A DNA stretch of 64,000 nt. Origin: JAMLJG01 sp035327585 (GTDB lineage: Bacteria; Verrucomicrobiota; Kiritimatiellia; CAIVKH01). Positions within the stretch are counted from its first letter, which is position 1; each line of letters starts with the position of its first letter. Shown in pieces: positions 24,405 to 32,525 of this stretch. A program made the position numbers and the translations under genes. The notes below the pieces were generated by a model, which was given only the letters and a program-made list of their open reading frames with translations, had not been told where the DNA came from and searched no databases. The stretch is taken from assembly GCA_035327585.1 (NCBI GenBank), contig DAOLDD010000021.1, positions 1 through 64,000 on the forward strand, read 5' to 3'.

Positions 24405-25990
24405 AGTTCATCCTCCATTTGGAAGGGACGACCGAGTTCGTGGATCTGGGTCATGACTGTTTGAGATTGAACACGTTCGACCTTGTAAGCCGTCATGCTT
24501 GCCCCTTGAGAAAGTTCTTCGAGTTGGAAGACTACAAGACCTTTCTGCTTGAGTGGGCGGGGATCGGCTTTCTTTACTTGAGAGATGAGCGTTTTGCGGA
24601 TACTGGCACCTGCTCTACGGTGAGCGCTGTCAATTGTCCTTGCAGCTTCGAGAAAGACATCGTGTGGTTCGGGCAATCTGCATAACGAGAGGATTGCCAG
24701 AAAATCAGCATCAGCATCTGGGCGGATAGACCGGGGTTTGATCCAGTTCGCCAAGTTCCACCTCGTAGCGCGGATGGATCCGAGAGATCTTAACTTATTG
24801 CATACAAGGTCCGGCCCATCGCTCTGTCGCAATAGGGCTAGACTTTGTTTCCATTGAGCCTCAAGGGAGAGGGCTGATGCCTTACCCTCGGCCTTGAGTA
24901 TGGATTCGGCAGCCGCGGGAATCATGTCGCCGCCTCCCGCAGTGCGCAAAACAATGAACATTCCCTCCTCGATGTCTCGGTTCAGTCGGCGGCAAACGAG
25001 GCCCGTGTCCTCATCCTCGTCTTCGTGGCCGCCGCTATTCATGTCGATGCAGAAGGTTTTTGATCGTTCATCCCAGTCGAGAAGCACGGCCATGTTGCCG
25101 GCGAGTTGAACGAGCCGGGCCTCGTATTCGTCATCTTGGTCGATGGATGCGTCTGGTGCTCTACGCCGGGCAAGGTACGCTTGGATGTCGAACTGGGCGG
25201 TTCCCGCGAGGTTATCTGCTTGATCGGGTTCCATGGGTTCCTGCCGACCATGGACTACGATGTTCGTCTGCTGATGACCGAAGCCGTGCATATGACGGGC
25301 TGCGGTTGGAAAGATGGGCTCGGGCGAGATTTCCAGCCCGCCCCACGCAAATGCAAGCACGTTGATTTGCATTGCCCGGGGTGCATCGAAAAGGAAGCCG
25401 GCTCCGTCATTCCTGAACCAGCGCGGACATCCGAAGATGTAAAGCAGATCGTAGTACTCGCAGCCACGCAGCGCTGACGGTACAAGGACAACAGGGACCG
25501 GGGCGGGACAGTTGTTCTGGAGCCACTGCGCGACCATGGGCTCATAGCGGGGGTCCTTGAGGATGACCGCGACCTGTTTGCCTTCGGAGCTCGCCCGCGC
25601 GACAATCTGTTTGAACTTGGCCCCGAGCGGGTTTTCCACTTGTTCTGCGAGCGCCTCAAGAACGCTGACCGATCGTGCGGCGGTCTGAGGTAGTGCCTCA
25701 TCGTGAACGCGCCATGAACTCACACGGTCTCGGATATCTCGCGCCACATTCAATAGCCTCAGTTCAGGCCACGATCCGGGCAGTGGCGTGGAGGCCAAGG
25801 CGAAGTTCGCCCTCCGCATTAGCATCAAAGTCGGCGCGACCGTCTGTTCGGTGTCCGTTGCCTTGGCGAGTCTCTGAACGGAACGGACAATAATAGAGAG
25901 TTCCTTGACCTGCGCGTCCGGAACAGCATGCATGTCGATCTTGCCGGTCGCGGCGGCTTGGAATATGGCATCAGCGACTGCGATTGTCAT
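24395..25990 (-). CDS. Unknown DISARM-island protein, second half of a possible split DrmE
   Basis: The 531-aa protein starts at ATG 25,990 inside the stop codon of the upstream gene (ATGA). Segments include KQVAVILKDPRYEPMVAQWL, an RCEYYDLLYIFGCPRWF-like part and an acidic HEDEDEDTG loop. The first half looks like an alpha/beta domain of helicase-like fold without a nucleotide-binding loop. With the preceding 332-aa gene it totals about 863 aa, near what I recall for DrmE of class 2 DISARM, and it occupies the expected position. That identity is inference; no DrmE motif is certain. Confidence 0.6.
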   Translation of the reverse strand: MTIAVADAIFQAAATGKIDMHAVPDAQVKELSIIVRSVQRLAKATDTEQTVAPTLMLMRRANFALASTPLPGSWPELRLLNVARDIRDRVSSWRVHDEALPQTAARSVSVLEALAEQVENPLGAKFKQIVARASSEGKQVAVILKDPRYEPMVAQWLQNNCPAPVPVVLVPSALRGCEYYDLLYIFGCPRWFRNDGAGFLFDAPRAMQINVLAFAWGGLEISPEPIFPTAARHMHGFGHQQTNIVVHGRQEPMEPDQADNLAGTAQFDIQAYLARRRAPDASIDQDDEYEARLVQLAGNMAVLLDWDERSKTFCIDMNSGGHEDEDEDTGLVCRRLNRDIEEGMFIVLRTAGGGDMIPAAAESILKAEGKASALSLEAQWKQSLALLRQSDGPDLVCNKLRSLGSIRATRWNLANWIKPRSIRPDADADFLAILSLCRLPEPHDVFLEAARTIDSAHRRAGASIRKTLISQVKKADPRPLKQKGLVVFQLEELSQGASMTAYKVERVQSQTVMTQIHELGRPFQMEDELWQ

Positions 25991-26985
25991 TTCCTGCGGG
26001 CCTCCAGAAAAGCAATCGATTCGACGCCATCGGAGATGTGTAGAGGTAGGTTTTCAAGTTTCCTCTCCAAGCGGCTTGTGAACCGTGTGGAGATGTCTTG
26101 TGCCGCCTGGGCAAACGCGCGCTCCGAGCGGTCCAGAAGGATGACCTCAATCGGGGATTTCAGTGTGCTGTGGTGACGGATGTAGGCGGCTGCCGAATCG
26201 TGGATGACGATGCCGACCGGTTCGTCAGTCGTTTCGCCGGTGGGCCGTGACATGGATGCCTTGACGAGACCGCAGTGGACCTGAGTCGGTTTCGAGAAGT
26301 TCCTAATTCGGAGGACATCCTGAAGGCAGCCCTCTTTCTCGCGGCACATGACCGGGGAGAGAACCTCTTCCCGAATTCGCCCTACATCGCCGACGATCAT
26401 GTAGGTCACCTTGGATCCAAGAGAATGGCCGTGCACGTCGCCGTCGGGCAGGAGTGCGGCTAGGAAATCGGGTCGCTCGCTGACAGTGCGGCCGCGGGCG
26501 GCGACGCCTTGGAACTGCTCCGGCTCGATCAAAATAACCTTCTGACAATTTGCTTTGGTCACTGTCAGCAGGGTTGCGCTCGACCTGATCCGTCGGGTAG
26601 ATCTGTCACTCTTCTTGAACAGAACCTCGATGGAGTCGCCGATTTTGCTTCGTATCTCCGCATCGTAATAACAGTCGCGATGCAGGAGTCTGACGGGCTT
26701 GCCGAACGGAAGTTCCAAGAGTTGGCGGAAATGACGTTCCGCAGATTGATCGGCGTACGAGATGCGTCGTTCGCCGAGAAGGTAGCCCAAGGCTAGAAAC
26801 GTTGCGGCCCAATCGCGTAGCGGTAGGGCGAGTGCGATGACTGCTTTCTCGTCGGAGTTCAGTGCGATTGTGTGTAATGAGCTGCCCAGCAGGGAAAGTC
26901 TCTTGGCCCAATCGGGAATGGGGAGCCAATTATCTTTGACCCTGTACTGGATGTCTTCATAAGGAGCTTTGGTTGTTTGCGCCAT
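25987..26985 (-). CDS. Unknown DISARM-island protein, first half of a possible split DrmE
   Basis: The 332-aa protein, from ATG 26,985 (TTG at 27,000 is an alternative), contains ALALPLRDWAATFLALGYLLGERR near residue 55, a feature suggestive of an alpha/beta domain, and later VILIEPEQFQG and PIEVILLDRSERAFAQAA. It is the first gene of the defence operon and is coupled to the next by ATGA. It could be the N-terminal half of a DrmE-like protein divided into two subunits. No confident family assignment is possible. Confidence 0.6.
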   Translation of the reverse strand: MAQTTKAPYEDIQYRVKDNWLPIPDWAKRLSLLGSSLHTIALNSDEKAVIALALPLRDWAATFLALGYLLGERRISYADQSAERHFRQLLELPFGKPVRLLHRDCYYDAEIRSKIGDSIEVLFKKSDRSTRRIRSSATLLTVTKANCQKVILIEPEQFQGVAARGRTVSERPDFLAALLPDGDVHGHSLGSKVTYMIVGDVGRIREEVLSPVMCREKEGCLQDVLRIRNFSKPTQVHCGLVKASMSRPTGETTDEPVGIVIHDSAAAYIRHHSTLKSPIEVILLDRSERAFAQAAQDISTRFTSRLERKLENLPLHISDGVESIAFLEARRK

Positions 26986-27145
26986 GTGTTCGACGATCAA
27001 GTGTCTTGGATGGTAGGGGTATTTCTTGTTCTGGCCGTACTCGTCGTTTTATTCGGCACAGCACTCGTTAATCCACCAATGTTGCAGGAATTTTGGACAC
27101 TCGCGTCCGCTGTGCATGCCACGTGCAGGTTGCTGCCGCCTATCG

Positions 27146-27301
27146 TCACGGCTTGATCGCCACAATCTTTCCGCCCTTGGAGACATAGTTGGGCGTACCA
27201 TGCATGCGCGCGGTCTTGCGTGCGGCCTTGGCCGCCCGGATGAGCGCGCGGCCAGCGGCGGTGAGCGGGGGCGAAGGTTTCTTGGTTTTGGTGTCGATCA
27301 T
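27146..27301 (-). CDS. Small basic protein, 51 aa
   Basis: ATG at 27,301 opens a 51-aa frame with Lys/Pro-rich start, GRALIRAAKAARKTARMHGTPNYVSKGGKIVAIKP. The end (RMHGTP-Y-V--GGKIV---P) matches a recurring type of tiny bacterial protein I recall, whose function is not known and which is often next to toxin-like genes. It lies 84 bases downstream of the Fic gene, same strand, so it may be its partner. The ribosome binding site is poor. Confidence 0.55.
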   Translation of the reverse strand: MIDTKTKKPSPPLTAAGRALIRAAKAARKTARMHGTPNYVSKGGKIVAIKP

Positions 27302-27384
27302 GGGCACTACTCAAGATCGTCTCATTTTTGCGACGTGTCGATAATTTCGACATATCCGGCCAACGTGTCGAAACCGGCGACACG

Positions 27385-28470
27385 TTATTTGGAAAGCAGG
27401 TCATACAGTTTGAGGTTGAGATAAAGATTTTCGCGCCCGACCTTGCGGGTGGAGAGAATGCCGATGTTCTCCAGTTCCTTCAGATACTCCGCGGCCGTCT
27501 GGCGCTCGGCCAATCCGGCCTCTACGATGAACTGGCCCTTGGTGTAGGGCTGGCGGAAGATCAGCTCGATCAGATCCTTGGAGTACACGCGGGGGGGTAG
27601 CTTCTGCTTCGCGAGGGCAAGGGTCTCGTCCAGCAGAGCCCGGATAGCGAGGATGCGCTTGCGGGTCAGGATTGATGTGGCTTCCACGGCCTCCAGCATG
27701 TAGAGCACCCAGGGTTCCCACGAGCCGCGTTCCGTGACCTGGCGCAAGAGGCGATAGTATTCGGGTTTGCGGTCAATGATGTACTTGCTGAGGTAGAGCA
27801 CCGGCAGGTCGAGCAAGCCCTTGTGGACGAGGAAAAGGATGTTGATGAGACGTCCTGTCCGTCCGTTGCCGTCGAAGAAGGGGTGGATGGCCTCAAACTG
27901 GTAGTGGATGAGCGCCAGCTTGACGAGCGGTTCGAGATTGTCGTCGGCGTGAATAAACCGTTCCAAGTCAGCAAGCATCCGGCGGATGACCTTTTCACCC
28001 TCGGGCGGGGTGTAGATGATTTCCCGCGTCCGCGTATTTCCGATGACCGTCCCGGGCCGGTTTCGAATGCCTTGGGCGTCCTGCTTGATCATCTGCACCA
28101 GATCCACGAACAACCCGGCGTTCAGACGGCCCTTCGCCTGAACCCGGTTGAAGCCCTCCCATAGCGCTTCCCGGTAGCGCATGACCTCCTTGGTTGCGGG
28201 ATCGGTCGCACCCGCGCTGCTCGCCATGGCTTGGAACATGGCGTCGTTGGTGGTGATGATGTTTTCGATTTCCGAACTCGCCCGCGCTTCCTGCAAGGCG
28301 AGGGTGTTCACCAGCATGGATTGGTTCGGAATCACTCCGCCCACGCCTTTGAGTTCGGCCACTGCACGAGTGGCGGAAATCACACGTTTAAGAACGGCCC
28401 GAGTTTCCACCTCTGCCTTGGGTGGCAGCGCGGGAAGATCGTTATGGGGCTTATTCGGGTCGAAGGTCAC
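27385..28470 (-). CDS. fic: Fic family protein
   Basis: The 361-aa protein has an N-terminal Fic_N-like part with the inhibitory-helix motif SSEIEN ((S/T)xxxE(G/N), about residue 66), the catalytic Fic motif HPFFDGNGRTGRL (about 200), and a C-terminal winged-helix-like domain (QTAAEYLKELENIGIL). Fic enzymes usually transfer AMP to a target protein. The in-cis inhibitory helix suggests a class II enzyme that is normally self-restrained. It follows the primase gene and precedes a 51-aa gene. Confidence 0.9.
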   Translation of the reverse strand: MTFDPNKPHNDLPALPPKAEVETRAVLKRVISATRAVAELKGVGGVIPNQSMLVNTLALQEARASSEIENIITTNDAMFQAMASSAGATDPATKEVMRYREALWEGFNRVQAKGRLNAGLFVDLVQMIKQDAQGIRNRPGTVIGNTRTREIIYTPPEGEKVIRRMLADLERFIHADDNLEPLVKLALIHYQFEAIHPFFDGNGRTGRLINILFLVHKGLLDLPVLYLSKYIIDRKPEYYRLLRQVTERGSWEPWVLYMLEAVEATSILTRKRILAIRALLDETLALAKQKLPPRVYSKDLIELIFRQPYTKGQFIVEAGLAERQTAAEYLKELENIGILSTRKVGRENLYLNLKLYDLLSK

Positions 28471-28586
28471 GCTAGGGAGGGACTGTAGCAGGCGACATCA
28501 TCATGGCCAACGGAAACAAAGCACCCCAAACGCATCCGCCGTCCCGAGCGTCACGGCGGGATTCGGGAAACAGCCGGATGTGAAGG

Positions 28587-28679
28587 CTGTGAAGGGGTTT
28601 AGCAGGGTATGTCTCGATGGTGGCGACCTACACCTGATGAGACCTCGATTTGAAAGTAATGCCATAGACCCCTTCACAG
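28587..28679. repeat. 11-bp inverted repeat in fic-primase spacer
   Basis: CTGTGAAGGGG (28,587-28,597) and CCCCTTCACAG (28,669-28,679) are perfect inverted copies 71 bases apart. They are in the spacer and just past the primase stop. This could be an operator pair or a remnant; nothing decides. Confidence 0.3.
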
Positions 28680-28682
28680 GGT

Positions 28683-30977
28683 TCACACGTGGGTTGAGGG
28701 AACTGGCCTGGGAGGGCATATAAGCCAGACGTTTTTGTCGCGGGTGTGCTGCCATAAATACCGCTCCGGCAAGCGCTTGGATAGGCGACCAAGATAGACC
28801 GCACAGGCCGTGTTGAAGGATAGCAACCGACTGACTTCATTTCCGAAGTCGACTGATGCACGCAGTTGACGTTCGAGCTCCGCCGCAGTGCCTGACCAAG
28901 CCGTGTCGGTAGGGCTGGGAAAGAGTACGGCATCGAGAATGGCCGCCAGTTTGCTCTCGGGTGCGAGGTCGGCGAGCACCTGAAGGATGTGGGGATGGTG
29001 AAAATGCCTCACGCCATACCGATGGGAAATCAGTTCGTCGGGAATCCGCCATGCCTGAAGCGCGGCCGCGAAGGCGGGAAGTTCCTGTGTGAGCAACTGC
29101 CAGCAGCGGGCCCGTCCCTCGCCGGTATCCGTCTCACACGGAAGTGTGGCCTGGCGTGCGCGAAAGAGCATAATCTTGTCCGCAAGGCTCTCGTCGATCG
29201 GCGGCAAGATCATCAAATTCTCGGGTTCGTCGTTGACCGTGATGGACAAGCGCCAGAAGACTGACAGGATGAGGGCGTCGCGGTGTTTGGCGTGCAGACG
29301 CTGGCCTTCGTTGGCCGTGATTTCCTTGATCCGCGCACCGAAATTACGTCGGTCCTCCAGGCGCGTGCTGGGCACGTCGTCTTCCACCACCAAGTGCTCG
29401 GCCTCGAACAGGTCCTTGTTGAATTCCGTCCTACCCGCCATGAAGGCATACGGGCGCGCGAAGCGGGCGCCAAACAACTCGGTCAGAAGTTTCTGTAACA
29501 GGCTTTTGCCGCAATTGCGGGGTCCGGCGATGGCCAACACCTGACCCGGTCGAAAACTGCCGCTGGCGAGGGATTCGACGCCGAGCTTGAGCCAGCTCAT
29601 CAGGGTAGGGAATTGGGCCGGGTCATCCTCAAGAAGCGTTCGAAGAAAGGTGCCCAGAGTGGGCCATTCGCCCGCTGATGGGACCACAAACCGGGGCCCC
29701 TTGGTTATGAGGATGCGACCAGCGGGTACCTGATGAACACCGGCGCGCCAGCCCGCGAGCAGGCCGGCATAGACCAACGACCGTTTGTCTTGCGTATCCA
29801 GAATGGCTGCGTCCTGTCGGGAGAGCGTTTCTCCCTCGGCAGGCTTGGCGGAGAGCCCGCGGCTGCGCAGGAAGCGTTTGTATTGGGATTCGTTGTAGGA
29901 GAGCCACGTCCCCTCGGAATTCTTGATCAGGTATTCCTTCCGTCCGCCGTCATAGTAGTCGGCTTCCCCGACGACACTGGCAGAAGCCGGGCCCGATGGG
30001 TGAGTCGCGGTAGCGCGAACGAACACGGGCGCCGAAGCGGCCCGGGCCAGCATATCCGTGCGTAATGCCGCAGGCTCCAGGGCATCGCGCGCCTCGCAAT
30101 AGTCGGCGAGATCTCCCTTCTCCGGAAGGTCGGGGAGATTGAGCATCCTGACGCGGGCGGGCGGATCGAGCGCCAGCAGGGTCGTGGCGACCTGCTCGGC
30201 GTACGTGGCCCCGGCGGGGTCGTTGTCGGGCAGAATGACGACATCGCGGCCGGCGAGGGGCGTCCAATCGGATTTCGAGGGTGACTTGGCGCCATGCGCA
30301 CTGGTCGTGCAGAGCAGCCCGATCTGTATTCCGGCGTCGGCCGCCTTCTCGCCTTCGCAGACGAAGACCGTGTCCGGCGAGGCCATGATGGCGGGCAGAT
30401 TGTACAGCGGCCAGAGCCCCGGCGGATCGCCAACGCGCCAACCATCGCCGTCGACATGGATGGGCACATAGGTTTTGGCAGGCGCTTGCTCGTGGTCTTC
30501 AATGGTGTCGAAGCGCAGCACCTGGGCAATCAAGGGGCCTGTCGGCAAATGGTAGGACCATCGGCCCGTTTCTCGATGGTCACGATTGGTGCGGCTGTTG
30601 ACGGACCAGAGGGCGGCGCGCGCCGCGGTAGTTGCATCTGGGTGCAGTCTGCCGCGCGTGCGCTTCGCCGGAGCAGCGACAGGCACGACTGTTTGCCCAT
30701 ACAGCGGGGCGATGAAGGCAACGGCTTCGCCGAAGCTGCAATTGCGAATCTGTCGAACGAGGTCGAAGGCATCGCCATGCCAGCCGCACTTGTGGCATTT
30801 GAAGCCGGCCTCAACAGACAAGTCGGCCGTCCGATGAGGGCGTCCGTCGTTTTGGCAGAATGGGCAGAAGTAGCGAATGCCCTGCTTCTGCAAGGGCAGG
30901 GCGCTGGCGATCCGGGCTCGGTCGCCATCAATGGCGGCGCGCAGGAGGGCAACATCCGTTTTGTGAAGGTTCTTCAT
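28683..30977 (-). CDS. Phage primase-helicase (CHC2 zinc finger, Toprim, D5-like helicase)
   Basis: The 764-aa protein has a zinc ribbon (YFCPFCQNDG with FKCHKCGWHG, about residues 35-75), a Toprim domain (VFVCEGEKAAD and VVILPDNDPAG, about 200-270), and a C-terminal helicase ATPase with Walker A AIAGPRNCGKSLLQ (about 485) and Walker B-like LVVEDDVPS. This arrangement makes RNA primers and unwinds DNA for phage replication. The next gene upstream overlaps its start by four bases. It is the main replication gene of the element. Confidence 0.88.
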   Translation of the reverse strand: MKNLHKTDVALLRAAIDGDRARIASALPLQKQGIRYFCPFCQNDGRPHRTADLSVEAGFKCHKCGWHGDAFDLVRQIRNCSFGEAVAFIAPLYGQTVVPVAAPAKRTRGRLHPDATTAARAALWSVNSRTNRDHRETGRWSYHLPTGPLIAQVLRFDTIEDHEQAPAKTYVPIHVDGDGWRVGDPPGLWPLYNLPAIMASPDTVFVCEGEKAADAGIQIGLLCTTSAHGAKSPSKSDWTPLAGRDVVILPDNDPAGATYAEQVATTLLALDPPARVRMLNLPDLPEKGDLADYCEARDALEPAALRTDMLARAASAPVFVRATATHPSGPASASVVGEADYYDGGRKEYLIKNSEGTWLSYNESQYKRFLRSRGLSAKPAEGETLSRQDAAILDTQDKRSLVYAGLLAGWRAGVHQVPAGRILITKGPRFVVPSAGEWPTLGTFLRTLLEDDPAQFPTLMSWLKLGVESLASGSFRPGQVLAIAGPRNCGKSLLQKLLTELFGARFARPYAFMAGRTEFNKDLFEAEHLVVEDDVPSTRLEDRRNFGARIKEITANEGQRLHAKHRDALILSVFWRLSITVNDEPENLMILPPIDESLADKIMLFRARQATLPCETDTGEGRARCWQLLTQELPAFAAALQAWRIPDELISHRYGVRHFHHPHILQVLADLAPESKLAAILDAVLFPSPTDTAWSGTAAELERQLRASVDFGNEVSRLLSFNTACAVYLGRLSKRLPERYLWQHTRDKNVWLICPPRPVPSTHV

Positions 30978-31165
30978 GGGCCGTTCCCCAAGAGGTCAGG
31001 ATGGTGACCGTTGGGTGCGACGCCCCGGTCCCGCTCCGCCGGGGCGTCCGGCGGAGGCGGGCGACGGGAACAACGAAGTGCATCGGCGCGAAGCTTGAAC
31101 TCGTCAGGGGAACAGGCGCCGACGGGGAACTGGTGGAACCACGCTACGTCTGTACGCGGGGTCAT
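30974..31165 (-). CDS. Small phage protein, 63 aa
   Basis: ATG at 31,165 overlaps the stop of the HTH gene (TGATG), has GGGGAG upstream, and its own stop overlaps the primase start (ATGA). This double coupling is the main evidence. The sequence is Pro/Arg-rich (SRRPPPPDAPAERDRG) with no recognised domain. It may exist mainly to couple translation of the primase. Confidence 0.5.
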   Translation of the reverse strand: MTPRTDVAWFHQFPVGACSPDEFKLRADALRCSRRPPPPDAPAERDRGVAPNGHHPDLLGNGP

Positions 31166-31362
31166 CAGGAGCACTCCCCGATGGCCGGAACCTCGCGAGA
31201 CTTCAGATAGCGAAGAATCGAGTGGCGGTCATAGGAGACCGTCTTGTGGCCCAAGCGGTAGAATTTGATGAGCCTGCGGCTGCGAAGCTCCTTCAGTTTT
31301 CGCCGTGTGCAGCCCAGAGTCATCTGGGCTTCTTCGGCGTTCAGTCGTTCAGCAATTTCCAT
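31165..31362 (-). CDS. Excisionase-like helix-turn-helix protein
   Basis: From ATG 31,362 (GGAGG five bases upstream, better than the upstream start options) the protein is 65 aa. It has an HTH_17-type winged helix, MTLGCTRRKLKELRSRRLIKFYRLGHKTVSYDRHSILRYL. This is the usual form of recombination directionality factors (Xis) and small MerR-like regulators. It is first in the primase operon and lies in the element that carries a tyrosine integrase. Confidence 0.75.
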   Translation of the reverse strand: MEIAERLNAEEAQMTLGCTRRKLKELRSRRLIKFYRLGHKTVSYDRHSILRYLKSREVPAIGECS

Positions 31363-31480
31363 TTGGACCTCCACAGCGGCGCATGGATCGGTTTGCGTGC
31401 GCATGTGAAGAGAGATAGGCATAAAGCCGCCGTGCCTCAAAAGGAGTGACCGCCGGATAAGCCCGGTGCGTTGAATGCGA

Positions 31481-31506
31481 AAAACCCCCGTAAAAACGGG
31501 GGTTTT
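31481..31506. terminator. Bidirectional rho-independent terminator
   Basis: AAAACCCCCGT (31,481-31,491) and ACGGGGGTTTT (31,496-31,506) form a perfect 11-bp stem with a four-base loop and T/A runs on both sides. It lies 32 bases past the stop of the leftward gene 31,539-32,525 and ahead of the HTH-primase operon, so it separates the two transcripts. Confidence 0.9.
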
Positions 31507-31538
31507 ATGCAGGCCGCCGGATAGCGCCGGTTAAGCGG

Positions 31539-32525
31539 TCAGCGTGCTTCGTAGAAATAGTCGTCGGAAAGCCAGGCCATGCGTTCTCCGGTGCGCTCAT
31601 CCACGCGCTGACGAATGAGGCCCCACATTTCGGGGTACGATTCGGAATCAAGCGATTTATCCAGACGCTCTATGCGCACGCCTGGAAGCAGCGCGTCGAG
31701 TGACGCCGGGCTGTTGCCCTTCGTCCAGTTCTCGTAGAGCGCCCGGATAATGTTGGTCGCCTGGCGCGCTCGCGTGCGCGTTTCCGCCGCCTTCCATTGT
31801 TCGCAATAGACCGTTTTGAATTGGTTGCTGAACGTCACGCGTGATTTGGGGCGCGCTTGCGCCCGCGCGGGGCTGTGTGCGGCGAGGATTTCAAGCAATG
31901 TGCGCGGCGCCTCGAAAGTGCCGTCATTTCGCGGCGCCACAGCCGTAGGAAGGTGGACAAGGATGCAATGCCGTGTGTGGAGGTAGCTGGCGACCTCTGC
32001 ATCGCAGTCCATGTGCAGCACAATCTTGGGGCCGGTAGCGAGAATGGCTGCATCCAGAAGCAGCGGGCTGCACTTGAATGGGAAAAGAAGAACGATCTGC
32101 CATGTGACCGTATCGTTAAGAACAGCACCGAGTTCGAGGAAAGGAGCGGCCTGCGCTTCTTCCTTGGCACGGAGGGGCCGGAATCGGAGGGCACTGGATA
32201 GACCGTCAATCAGCCGCGCGGGATTGATTCCTGCACGGGTGATGTCATTTTTGCCGAGCGTTCTATCGGACTCGCATAGCCCGCAATCGTCGGGCACTTC
32301 CAAGATGTACAGATTCTTTTTCGGGTTGCTCACGCGTCGTGGCCAGCCGCACTGGGCACAGGGGACTGTACCGGCGGGCGGTCCGGAGAACGGAGTGAGC
32401 AGGGGCTGGATCAGCGGGAACGCCGCGCCAGCTGCGTTGCGCCAGCCGAACATCGGTGTGCCGCAGCCGCCGTATCGCTGAAGGGCCGTCCAGTACTCAG
32501 GCGGCGCAGGCGCGTGCAAGGACAT
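31539..32525 (-). CDS. Unknown protein of a two-gene module, 328 aa
   Basis: The start at ATG 32,525 overlaps the upstream gene by 29 bases and has AGAGGC upstream. It contains two Cys pairs of a zinc-ribbon type (PCAQCGWP and CGLCES, about residues 55-85), then an alpha/beta part with LLFPFKCSPLLLDAAIL and ILVHLPT, and a helical end. No family is recognised. A strong terminator follows. The pair with the next gene, next to a Fic/AbiEi-type gene, suggests an accessory, perhaps defensive, module. Confidence 0.65.
   Translation of the reverse strand: MSLHAPAPPEYWTALQRYGGCGTPMFGWRNAAGAAFPLIQPLLTPFSGPPAGTVPCAQCGWPRRVSNPKKNLYILEVPDDCGLCESDRTLGKNDITRAGINPARLIDGLSSALRFRPLRAKEEAQAAPFLELGAVLNDTVTWQIVLLFPFKCSPLLLDAAILATGPKIVLHMDCDAEVASYLHTRHCILVHLPTAVAPRNDGTFEAPRTLLEILAAHSPARAQARPKSRVTFSNQFKTVYCEQWKAAETRTRARQATNIIRALYENWTKGNSPASLDALLPGVRIERLDKSLDSESYPEMWGLIRQRVDERTGERMAWLSDDYFYEAR

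Noticed and set aside
14620..26985. BREX or a plain type II restriction-modification system
   Set aside because: There is no PglZ, BrxL or BrxC-like gene, and no recognisable restriction endonuclease beside the methyltransferase; the DUF1998 plus large helicase pair fits DISARM better.
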